Part shown: in pieces, positions 1-6,062 of the stretch | Layout of the letters: each line of letters opens with the position of its first letter | How positions within the stretch are numbered: the first letter of the stretch is position 1 | Source of the DNA: an uncultured Bacilli bacterium | GTDB lineage: Bacteria; Bacillota_I; Bacilli_A; RF39; UBA660 | Assembly: GCA_944363695.1 (NCBI GenBank) | Contig: CALVUW010000044.1 | Location: 1 to 8,311, forward strand | Direction of reading: 5' to 3' | DNA length: 8,311 bases | Program-made: the position numbers and the translations under genes | The notes under the pieces: model-generated | Database searches by the model: none | What the model was told of the DNA's origin: nothing | The model's input: only the letters and a program-made list of their open reading frames with translations

Positions 1-7
1 TTTGTCG

Positions 8-36
8 TGATACTAAATTATATTAGTATCATTTTT
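8..36 (+). terminator. Intrinsic terminator of a plus-strand gene left of the window
   Basis: A 9-bp perfect stem (TGATACTAA at 8-16 with TTAGTATCA at 23-31) encloses a 6-nt loop and is followed by five T's at 32-36. The T-tract lies on the plus-strand 3' side; the minus-strand side reads CACGACAAA and is not U-rich. It therefore most likely ends a plus-strand transcript entering from the left, convergent with the minus-strand operon ending at 111. The stem is A/T-rich, so efficiency is uncertain. It might still act weakly on the minus-strand transcript. Confidence 0.6.
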
Positions 37-110
37 ATCTTGGCTGTTTTTAAACGCACTTTCCTTATATATAAAAAGAAACAAGCTAACATAATAGATT
101 ATTTCTTTTA

Positions 111-701
111 CTATTTTTCTAGCTGATTAGAAATAATTTTATTTAGCCATACCGTTAATTTAGCTAACAAGTTATAAAGTAGCCATAAACTAAAGATTAA
201 CATAATCAACTCTAAGATAGCCAGTAATTCTTTATCTTGATATAGTAAAGCCCCTGCGGTAATATCTATATTATGTTCTGTAACATAATAAACTAATACA
301 ACGTATAACAAATTCATAAAAGCAAAAATAATTTGATTGATTCTAGCTGTGATTCTATGCTTCTTTATACTGATAAATGAATAAATACCAATTACATAAC
401 TGATTAAAAATACCATCAATAAGACAAACATATTTGGAAAATAGAATTGTTTCAATAGCTCCTGGGTAGCAATTTCTATTATTTTTATCAGAATAGGAGC
501 GGCCATCACTATAATAGAAGCAACAAACAGGATCCAACTGGCTATAATCAAAATAGTAATCGTTCTATTCTTTTTATATCGATTTAAGAAAAAAGTACCA
601 ACCACCAATACCAAAAAGCCTAATACAAAAAGTAACAAATGTGTTGTGAAAATCTGATTAAACACAAGCTGCAAGGTTTCTAATAACGTTAATTGTTCCA
701 T
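111..701 (-). CDS. Five-helix membrane protein of unknown function, coupled to sortase
   Basis: I do not recognise a family for this 196-residue protein. It is strongly hydrophobic, with about five predicted membrane segments (roughly residues 21-39, 48-72, 89-112, 122-141, 158-180) separated by short basic loops such as RYKKNR (41-46) and KKHR (113-116). It has no signal peptide, no cysteine and no obvious catalytic motif. The ATG at 701 lies 10 nt after the sortase stop codon, and its SD-like GGGGTGAG overlaps that stop. The two are therefore almost certainly co-transcribed and probably translationally coupled. A role beside the sortase (scaffold, chaperone or substrate presentation) is inferred only from position. 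No other gene follows before the left-edge terminator. Gene reality is well supported by the operon arrangement; function is open. Confidence 0.8.
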   Translation of the reverse strand: MEQLTLLETLQLVFNQIFTTHLLLFVLGFLVLVVGTFFLNRYKKNRTITILIIASWILFVASIIVMAAPILIKIIEIATQELLKQFYFPNMFVLLMVFLISYVIGIYSFISIKKHRITARINQIIFAFMNLLYVVLVYYVTEHNIDITAGALLYQDKELLAILELIMLIFSLWLLYNLLAKLTVWLNKIISNQLEK

Positions 702-711
702 TTTCTCACCC

Positions 712-1332
712 CTATTCTATTGCTTCAAAAATATAAATGGTTTGCATATGATCATTATCTTTAGTACAAGTAATTAAGGTTAATGTTTTCTTATTCCTGT
801 CACGATAAATCGAAACATAGCCGGTTTTTTCCTCACTATAAATATTAACAAGTTGATAACGATATGTCTTCTGCTGATAGGTTATTGATGCTTGATCACC
901 TTTTTGTAATTTGTATAAATTTCGAAAAAAAGCTAAATAACCCGTACCAGAATGTCCGGCGATAATTAAATTACCTTTTTCAACATCTGGCATAGAAGAT
1001 GGCTGTATAATCGTAATATTACTTTCAATATTATTATAAATAGAATCCGGACTAACCAAACCTAAGCGCAAAGAAATAGCAGGTATTGCTAAAGTAGCAA
1101 TATATTGTTTAGCAGGACCAGATGGTTCTACTTCATCACTTGCAACATCATCAGTTTCTACTTCAACATTAATATTTTCTTTTTCTGATACTGGCTCTTT
1201 TAAAGCATATAATAATAAATCCATTTTATTAAACACAGCTAGTTTTTGAATCATTAAAAAATTATGAGCTAATAAGAAAAGCCCAATGGTAATCATTAAA
1301 AGACTTAAAAGAATAAATATTTTATTACGCAT
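712..1332 (-). CDS. Sortase, class D-like, N-terminally anchored
   Basis: A cysteine transpeptidase of the outer membrane face that cleaves a C-terminal sorting signal and joins the substrate to a cell-wall nucleophile. An N-terminal membrane helix (residues 5-27) and an acidic linker (46-75) precede the sortase barrel (77-206). The catalytic His127 lies in AGHSGTG, and Cys189 ends TLTLITC. The usual catalytic Arg after the Cys is not seen: the strand reads HMQTIYI, with Gln197 in the expected place. At 206 aa with no C-terminal membrane helix it is not a class C pilin polymerase; class D or a related group fits best. The neighbouring adhesin ends with VPDTA, which resembles the LPNTA signal of class D1 enzymes and makes it the obvious substrate. 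The gene has its own promoter (1367-1395). Two SD candidates precede the ATG: AGAGGGG, very close, and GGAGG about 13 nt upstream. Confidence 0.92.
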   Translation of the reverse strand: MRNKIFILLSLLMITIGLFLLAHNFLMIQKLAVFNKMDLLLYALKEPVSEKENINVEVETDDVASDEVEPSGPAKQYIATLAIPAISLRLGLVSPDSIYNNIESNITIIQPSSMPDVEKGNLIIAGHSGTGYLAFFRNLYKLQKGDQASITYQQKTYRYQLVNIYSEEKTGYVSIYRDRNKKTLTLITCTKDNDHMQTIYIFEAIE

Positions 1333-1366
1333 AGACCCCTCTTATCCTCCATTATCCTATAGTAGC

Positions 1367-1395
1367 AGTGTATCCCAGTTTTATGATTTTGTCAA
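1367..1395 (-). promoter_or_regulatory. Sigma-A promoter of the sortase-membrane protein operon
   Basis: On the minus strand, a perfect -35 TTGACA (1390-1395) is separated by exactly 17 bp from the -10 TACACT (1367-1372). Transcription should begin near 1360, about 28 nt before the sortase ATG. It lies just downstream of the adhesin terminator, so sortase expression does not depend on readthrough from the adhesin gene. Confidence 0.8.
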
Positions 1396-1408
1396 TAAAG
1401 AGACAGCA

Positions 1409-1434
1409 TCAAAAAAGAAGGACTAATCCTTCTT
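1409..1434 (-). terminator. Intrinsic terminator of the adhesin gene, overlapping its stop codon
   Basis: On the minus strand, a perfect 8-bp stem (AAGAAGGA with TCCTTCTT, plus-strand 1415-1422 and 1427-1434) closes a TTAG loop and runs into six U's (1411-1416). The adhesin stop codon TAG (1425-1423) is inside the loop, and the left arm encodes the final Lys-Lys-Asp. On the plus strand the hairpin is followed by ATTTTT, so weak bidirectional activity is possible. Confidence 0.8.
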
Positions 1435-3645
1435 ATTTTTACGTTGTTTCTTCTTTTTCTGATCTATTACATTATATGCAATTAAACCAACACCACACAC
1501 AAGAATAACCGCTCCACAAATATAAGTAATTGTACTAGCATCCATAGCTGTATCTGGTACTTCAATTTCTGGTTGGTTAACCATAGTAACTGTTTGAATA
1601 TCACCAGTTTCACTTACCTGGAACTCTACTTCAGTTGTACTTAAAGTATAACCTTCTGGAGCCATTGTTTCTACTAATGTATATTTACCAACTGGAAGGC
1701 GATCAATTTGATGTGGCGCTTCTGTAGAGGTCCATTTTTCAATTACATTACCTTCGCTATCACGTATTTCAAGTTCAGCTCCCGGCAACTCCTCTTCATT
1801 GGTAATATCTACTTTACTAATTTGAACTTTTGTATAATCGTTAGCAAAAATGATATCTGGTACATCCGTACCTTTTTCTGGAACATATACATCAATTGGA
1901 GTTGGCATACAAGCATATCCTTCGGCTGCTTCTATTTCGACGATGGTATATTTACCCACCGGAAGTTCTTCAGTTGTATATGGCTGACCTGTCGTAGTAA
2001 ACGTATCCACTACTTTACCATCAGCATTTCGTATTTCTAGCTTAAAACCTTTTTCTGGCATACTAACAGTAATACGTTGATTAGCAACACTCACTTTTGT
2101 ATAATTATTCTTAATAAACTGTTGTTGTACTTCACCTGTATTTGTAACCGTGAAAATTACTTTCGTCGGATTTAAAATATAGCCTTCAGGTGCTTCGACT
2201 TCTTGTAAAACATACTCGCCTACTGGAATTTTAGTAATAACAGTTGGCTTTGTAGTCGTAATAATTTTCATATACTCTTGCCCAGTATCACGACTTGTAA
2301 TAGACAAAGTAGCACCAGCAATATATTCACCCGTATTAATATCTAATTTTCCAACTTCTAATTTTGTATATTCGTTTTCCATCTCGATAGTAGCTATGTT
2401 ATTACCACTAGTATAACTATCAGCTGCTGTTACGGTATAAGATTTTGCAGTACCATTATTAATATAACCACTAGCTGGTGATACTTCTGTAACCGTATAC
2501 GTTTTACCAGGAATTAAATCAGTAAACTCTTTGGCAGTACCATCGGTTACCCACTCTTGTGTACTAAAACTAGTATCATCAGTAGAAGAAATTCTTAACG
2601 TTGCGCCTTTTACATATTCAACATTACCTGCTTCATCAGTAGATGTTTTAATAACTTTGATTTTTGCTTTAGGAATTGTAACAGAGGCATTTGCTTCTTT
2701 TTGTATATCGGATGGATACAATACCGTTAACAATCCATCTTGAACAGTAGCATCTGCAGGAGATGGCGTATATAATCTTAATTTATTACTACTAAAAGTA
2801 GCCGTTGCTTTTAAACTAATTGTCATATTACTACTAGTAACCGAACTAGCCGGAACAACGATTCTAAATGTATCTCCTGTATTAAAGGTAGAATTAACAT
2901 CAATTTGTTGATTTTGATTATTTACAAGATAATATCCACTTGGCGCACTCACACTAAGTTTATAAGTCGTAGGAGTTGAAGCATTTACCGTAATAGGTGA
3001 AGAAATATAATAATCTTTATTGTTGATCATCGTAGCACTCATTGTAATAGAACTACCAAAGGAAAGGGTTGGATCTGTGGTACTACCACTATTACGAGCA
3101 GCTATCGCACCATCTAACAATGTACTTAAAGCAGCACTATGCTCTCCATAACTAGTCCGTAACTGTTCTACTGAGCTATTACCATGTTCTAATGGTTCAC
3201 CATAATACATACTCTTATAAGCCCATAGTGTCCACTGCGTAACAAAGTAATTATCATACTGATCGCCTGAGGCCATTGGCATTTTATTAGGATAACCATT
3301 TTCAACAATGTAGACAATACCAGGATCAGTTATCTCTCCTGCTAATACCATAGATTCAGCATGCTGCATGGTTTGTTTAGAAATATTATAACAATAAACA
3401 ATTGTTTCAGTACCAGCAATACCTTGTACTGCTGCAGTTTCTTCATAATTTGGTTGAAATGGATCATGTACTCGATGAATATTTTCAACACGAATGGTAG
3501 TAGGAATATCAGGTACTGCCATTGTACTTTGATAAAAAAACATCAAGAAAGTAGAAATCATAATCACAACAATCAAAGAAGCATTAACAATTAACGTTTT
3601 ATGATTTGTTTTATTTGGTCTTTTTTTACGTAAATTTCTTTTCAT
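1423..3645 (-). CDS. Sortase-anchored thioester/Cna-B-type surface adhesin
   Basis: A 740-residue cell-wall adhesin. A basic N-terminus and hydrophobic helix (18-38) form a signal peptide, with cleavage probably near residue 43. Residues ~48-185 look like a thioester (TQXA) domain: Cys85 in VYCYN and Gln137 in VTQWTLW are the expected bond-forming pair, used in this family to attach covalently to host surfaces. A beta-rich, Ser/Thr-rich domain (~190-325) follows. Four Cna-B/SpaA domains come next (~327-425, 427-515, 516-603, 605-691), with PEGY-type and PVGKY motifs. Domains 1, 2 and 4 keep the Lys/Glu/Asn set for isopeptide bonds (K333/E387/N424, K433/E482/N513 or N514, K611/E659/N690); domain 3 has Asn522 in place of Lys. 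The C-terminus holds VPDTA (696-700), a helix (705-727) and a Lys-rich tail. The SD AAAGG lies 8 nt before the ATG. The neighbouring sortase probably anchors it. No clear pilin motif was seen, so a monomeric adhesin is preferred over a polymerised pilin. Confidence 0.93.
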   Translation of the reverse strand: MKRNLRKKRPNKTNHKTLIVNASLIVVIMISTFLMFFYQSTMAVPDIPTTIRVENIHRVHDPFQPNYEETAAVQGIAGTETIVYCYNISKQTMQHAESMVLAGEITDPGIVYIVENGYPNKMPMASGDQYDNYFVTQWTLWAYKSMYYGEPLEHGNSSVEQLRTSYGEHSAALSTLLDGAIAARNSGSTTDPTLSFGSSITMSATMINNKDYYISSPITVNASTPTTYKLSVSAPSGYYLVNNQNQQIDVNSTFNTGDTFRIVVPASSVTSSNMTISLKATATFSSNKLRLYTPSPADATVQDGLLTVLYPSDIQKEANASVTIPKAKIKVIKTSTDEAGNVEYVKGATLRISSTDDTSFSTQEWVTDGTAKEFTDLIPGKTYTVTEVSPASGYINNGTAKSYTVTAADSYTSGNNIATIEMENEYTKLEVGKLDINTGEYIAGATLSITSRDTGQEYMKIITTTKPTVITKIPVGEYVLQEVEAPEGYILNPTKVIFTVTNTGEVQQQFIKNNYTKVSVANQRITVSMPEKGFKLEIRNADGKVVDTFTTTGQPYTTEELPVGKYTIVEIEAAEGYACMPTPIDVYVPEKGTDVPDIIFANDYTKVQISKVDITNEEELPGAELEIRDSEGNVIEKWTSTEAPHQIDRLPVGKYTLVETMAPEGYTLSTTEVEFQVSETGDIQTVTMVNQPEIEVPDTAMDASTITYICGAVILVCGVGLIAYNVIDQKKKKQRKNKKD

Positions 3646-3672
3646 AACTCTATCCTTTCTATTATATAAAGC

Positions 3673-3701
3673 ATTATACTACACTTTTTTTTGTATTTCA
3701 A
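3673..3701 (-). promoter_or_regulatory. Sigma-A promoter of the adhesin gene
   Basis: On the minus strand, TTGAAA (3696-3701) is separated by 17 bp from a perfect TATAAT (3673-3678). Transcription should start near 3666, giving a leader of about 20 nt that contains the SD AAAGG (3654-3658) placed 8 nt before the ATG at 3645. It is divergent from the ZIP transporter gene. Confidence 0.82.
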
Positions 3702-3753
3702 TAAATCAAGCAGAAAAAACATTGGACTTCTTGGTTTACAAACTATTTTCTTG

Positions 3754-3772
3754 AAATCGTAATTCACTATTT
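3754..3772. promoter_or_regulatory. Candidate Zur-like (Fur family) operator before the ZIP gene
   Basis: The sequence AAATCGTAATTCACTATTT has a left half, AAATCGTAAT, identical to the half-site of the Bacillus Zur box. The whole is an imperfect 19-bp palindrome (AAAT-GT-A / T-AC-ATTT) with a degenerate, 2-bp-shorter right half. It lies about 70 bp upstream of a zinc-type transporter. A weak promoter, TTTACA (3735-3740) with 17-bp spacing to CGTAAT (3758-3763), would be directly covered by it. The site is tentative because the right half is poor. Confidence 0.35.
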
Positions 3773-3782
3773 AATGCAACCA

Positions 3783-3808
3783 AATAGGCTATTGTCTATG
3801 CGTATAAT
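3783..3808 (+). promoter_or_regulatory. Possible ZIP promoter -10 with adjacent inverted repeat
   Basis: A perfect TATAAT at 3803-3808 lies 36 nt before the preferred ATG at 3845, but no recognisable -35 stands at the correct distance. The -35 area instead holds a 5-1-5 inverted repeat, AATAG-G-CTATT (3783-3793), which could be an activator or repressor site or chance in A/T-rich DNA. Confidence 0.35.
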
Positions 3809-3844
3809 AACCCATAACATATCCTAATAATAGAGGTGTATATA

Positions 3845-4651
3845 ATGATTAACGCATTTCAAAGCTTATCACCAGTTATGCAAGCACTACTAGCAACCAT
3901 TTTCACTTGGGGCATTACAGCCTTAGGTGCTGCGATTGTTTTTTTCTTTAAAAAAGTCAATAAAACTTTAATGGATGCTCTATTAGGTTTTGCAGCCGGT
4001 GTTATGATTGCTGCTAGTTTTTTCAGTTTAATTAGTCCTGCCATTGAAATGGCCAATAATTTAGGAATGACATCTTGGCTAATTGTCGCGATAGGCTTTC
4101 TAGCAGGTGGACTACTTTTATTTGTTGGCGACAAAATCTATGAACTAATACAAAAGAAGTATGGTAAAAATAAGAACACAAATCACAGTATTAAGCGATG
4201 TCTTATGTTGATTTCTTCTATTACACTACATAATATTCCTGAAGGTTTAGCAATTGGGGTAGCATTTGGAAGTCTGGCCTACAATCTAAATGGTACAACT
4301 TTAGCCGCTGCTATGACATTGGCCTTAGGTATAGGATTACAAAATTTTCCCGAAGGTAGTGCTGTTAGCTTACCACTAAGAAGAGAAGGATTTTCTAGAA
4401 AAAAAGCTTTTTTCTACGGACAACTATCTGGTATTGTAGAACCCATCTCAGCTGTTATTGGAGCTATTTTAGTATTAAAAATCCAAACGTTACTACCATT
4501 TTTACTAGCCTTTGCAGCCGGTGCTATGATTTATGTAGTGATCGAAGAATTAATTCCAGAAAGTCAAGCCAATCAAAAAAAAGACCTCATGGCCTTCTTC
4601 ACCTTATTTGGTTTTACGCTAATGATGATTTTAGATGTAGCTTTAGGATAA
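3845..4651 (+). CDS. ZIP family (GufA-type) divalent metal transporter
   Basis: A membrane carrier for zinc or related divalent metals, 268 residues with about eight helices and a Lys/Asn-rich loop between helices 3 and 4 (~102-117). Metal-site motifs are clear: HNIPEG (His129, Asn130, Glu133) in helix 4, QNFPEG (Gln166, Asn167, Glu170) in helix 5, and Glu199 in helix 6. The Gln in the second motif is as in the structurally known Bordetella ZIP of the same GufA subfamily, so it is not a defect. Start choice: a GTG at 3836 is in frame, but it overlaps the SD AGAGG (3832-3836), which is 8 nt from the ATG at 3845, so the ATG is preferred. The gene stands alone on the plus strand, divergent from the adhesin and convergent with the CmpB-type gene. 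An upstream Zur-like sequence suggests zinc control. Direction of transport cannot be read from sequence, but uptake is usual. Confidence 0.92.
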   Translation: MINAFQSLSPVMQALLATIFTWGITALGAAIVFFFKKVNKTLMDALLGFAAGVMIAASFFSLISPAIEMANNLGMTSWLIVAIGFLAGGLLLFVGDKIYELIQKKYGKNKNTNHSIKRCLMLISSITLHNIPEGLAIGVAFGSLAYNLNGTTLAAAMTLALGIGLQNFPEGSAVSLPLRREGFSRKKAFFYGQLSGIVEPISAVIGAILVLKIQTLLPFLLAFAAGAMIYVVIEELIPESQANQKKDLMAFFTLFGFTLMMILDVALG

Positions 4652-4672
4652 GTACCTTATGGTGCTTTTTTT
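4650..4672 (+). terminator. Intrinsic terminator of the ZIP gene
   Basis: A 7-bp stem (AAGTACC at 4650-4656 with GGTGCTT at 4661-4667, including one G-U pair) with a TTAT loop is followed by five further T's (4668-4672). It begins within the ZIP stop codon. The stop codon of the convergent gene (TAA on the minus strand, 4659-4657) sits in the loop. The minus-strand tail reads ATCCTAAA, so it acts mainly on plus-strand transcripts. Confidence 0.75.
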
Positions 4673-5325
4673 ACGATCTTCTTTTTAGGATATATTTTCT
4701 GTAATAAAGAGTCAGGATAATGTTTATCAAAAAATTTCTGAATAACACTAGTTGCTTCTATACCAGCTCGTCGTTCTTGTTGCCTAATATTAGCATAAAC
4801 AGATACACTTATATCAAACAAAAAGAACAAAATTAAAATCATCGTTAGTGTACATCGCTTAGTCTTAGGAATAGCACTTAATAATTTCGATAACAAAGGA
4901 TAAGCATAAAGAATAAATAAAGTTGCCATAATTCCCCAACCTAACATATGAAATAGGCTCGTTCTTCCATCAAAATTTAGAAAATAATGGCTATAGTCCC
5001 AAGAAAGAGAACCCAAAAATGTTTCTTGGAACCATGAACATAAATATTCAATAAAGCCCCCTAACAGACAACCACTTAAGAATAACGAAACAATACTTTT
5101 CTTATTTTTTAAGCATTCTGTTAATACAACAACACCGACTCCATAAACCGGATTAAAAGGACCGTATATCAGTCCTTTTCTACTTTGAAATTCCCCAAAT
5201 TGAAAAAGACAGTAAATGGTTTCATAAACAACGCCGATAAAACAACCAATGGTAAATAAAAAAACTAATTCATATAAGATATTAAAATACTCTTGTTTCG
5301 TTTTCTTTACGACAAAAGGGATCAT
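4657..5325 (-). CDS. CmpB-type putative permease (DUF1113-like membrane protein)
   Basis: A 222-residue polytopic membrane protein with about five or six helices (roughly 18-38, 55-71, 78-98, 125-148, 158-178). The family hallmarks are GLIYGPFNPVYGVG (51-64), an acidic IEYLCSWFQE segment (92-101), and WDYS...LNFDGRTSL...GWG (109-131), as in proteins annotated 'ABC-transporter type IV' or CmpB. No ATPase partner is nearby and a transport function is not established for the family. The C-terminal tail after residue 180 is charged and probably cytoplasmic. An SD-like AGGTGG lies only 4 nt before the ATG. It follows the M23 peptidase gene by 29 nt, so co-transcription with the holin-endolysin pair is likely. 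The last codons run into the terminator of the opposing ZIP gene. Confidence 0.8.
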   Translation of the reverse strand: MIPFVVKKTKQEYFNILYELVFLFTIGCFIGVVYETIYCLFQFGEFQSRKGLIYGPFNPVYGVGVVVLTECLKNKKSIVSLFLSGCLLGGFIEYLCSWFQETFLGSLSWDYSHYFLNFDGRTSLFHMLGWGIMATLFILYAYPLLSKLLSAIPKTKRCTLTMILILFFLFDISVSVYANIRQQERRAGIEATSVIQKFFDKHYPDSLLQKIYPKKKIVKKAP

Positions 5326-5354
5326 ACTACCACCTAATTAATTCTATCATGAAG

Positions 5355-6062
5355 CTATTCTAAATACAACTTTTGATTTTTCTTTAGAGAAATCGCATAC
5401 ATATCTGTCTTAGGACAAGTAAAAATTAATTTTGGCGTAGTAGGAATAGAGGGTTGAACTGTCTCTTCTGTTCCCTCAGGATCCGTTGGAACATCCGGTT
5501 CTACAACATCTTCATCTGGTTCAACCGGTTGAATATCAGGGGCTGGTGTTACTTCTATGGCCCTAAACTGATAACCATGGCTATCTAGAATGCGAATGCT
5601 ATCGTCAATCCATAAACAATCTGTAATTAATTTACCATTATTAATAGACCAATATCCCGCCTGATTTTGATACCAGCCACTACCAGTGAACTTGCCTTGA
5701 CCACATTCAATATGAACATGATTTCCAGTAGCATTCCCAGCAGTTCCTTCTTCATAAAACCTAGCTCCTTGACTAATAATCTGGCCTACCTTGAGATCGG
5801 AAACATCATTATCATGCGCAAAAAGCATCGTTAAATAATCAATTGTGCCATCAGGATATAAAACCGGATCTAAACTTTCCAACCATACTTCATTAGCATC
5901 CTGTGTATAGATTTTACGAATAACACCCGTAAAAGGAGCTCTCATATAATCAATTCCAGCATCACTACCAGCCTCATCTATGGCATAACTATCTTTATGG
6001 GTCCCTTCTGTATGGCTTTGGGTAATACGCATATATTGACTTGGATAAAGTGGTTTTTCCAT
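5355..6062 (-). CDS. M23 metallopeptidase, phage-endolysin type
   Basis: A predicted zinc peptidase that cuts peptidoglycan cross-bridges or stem peptides. The 235-residue protein carries an M23/lysostaphin-type domain at ~10-170. Putative zinc ligands are His22 and Asp29 in THKDSYAIDE and His117 in NHVHIE, with His83 (FAHDND) and His115 as active-site histidines. There is no signal peptide or membrane helix, as expected of an endolysin that needs a holin. A Pro/Glu/Asp-rich linker (~172-210) leads to a very short C-terminal piece (211-235), which may be a minimal wall-binding element or a remnant of a longer one. It overlaps the upstream holin-like gene by 1 nt (TAATG), with SD GGAGG 10 nt before the ATG, so translation is coupled. 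No capsid, tail or integrase genes are visible. A domesticated lysis enzyme or prophage remnant are both possible. Confidence 0.82.
   Translation of the reverse strand: MEKPLYPSQYMRITQSHTEGTHKDSYAIDEAGSDAGIDYMRAPFTGVIRKIYTQDANEVWLESLDPVLYPDGTIDYLTMLFAHDNDVSDLKVGQIISQGARFYEEGTAGNATGNHVHIECGQGKFTGSGWYQNQAGYWSINNGKLITDCLWIDDSIRILDSHGYQFRAIEVTPAPDIQPVEPDEDVVEPDVPTDPEGTEETVQPSIPTTPKLIFTCPKTDMYAISLKKNQKLYLE

Noticed and set aside
72..110. AAAAGAAA...TTTCTTTT inverted repeat after the membrane protein gene as a minus-strand terminator
   Set aside because: The stem is only A/T plus one G-C pair with a loop of about 21 nt and no proper U-tract, too weak to call.
1708..2040. 110-codon plus-strand open frame inside the adhesin gene
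   Set aside because: It is antisense to well-conserved Cna-B domains, has no SD and its protein looks like composition noise. It is a shadow frame.
3361..3594. 77-codon plus-strand frame opposite the adhesin N-terminus
   Set aside because: Antisense to the signal peptide and thioester domain, with no ribosome site and low-complexity Asn/Ile-rich product.
1423..3645. Adhesin as a polymerising pilus backbone
   Set aside because: No clear YPKN-type pilin Lys motif or second subunit was seen, and the adjacent sortase lacks the class C C-terminal membrane helix.
3859..4134. 91-codon minus-strand frame inside the ZIP gene
   Set aside because: Antisense to the ZIP helices; Lys/Ala-rich product typical of a shadow of a membrane protein.
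4325..4360. Gln in place of His in the second ZIP motif (QNFPEG)
   Set aside because: The GufA subfamily, including the structurally studied Bordetella ZIP, has the same Gln, so it is not a lost metal site.
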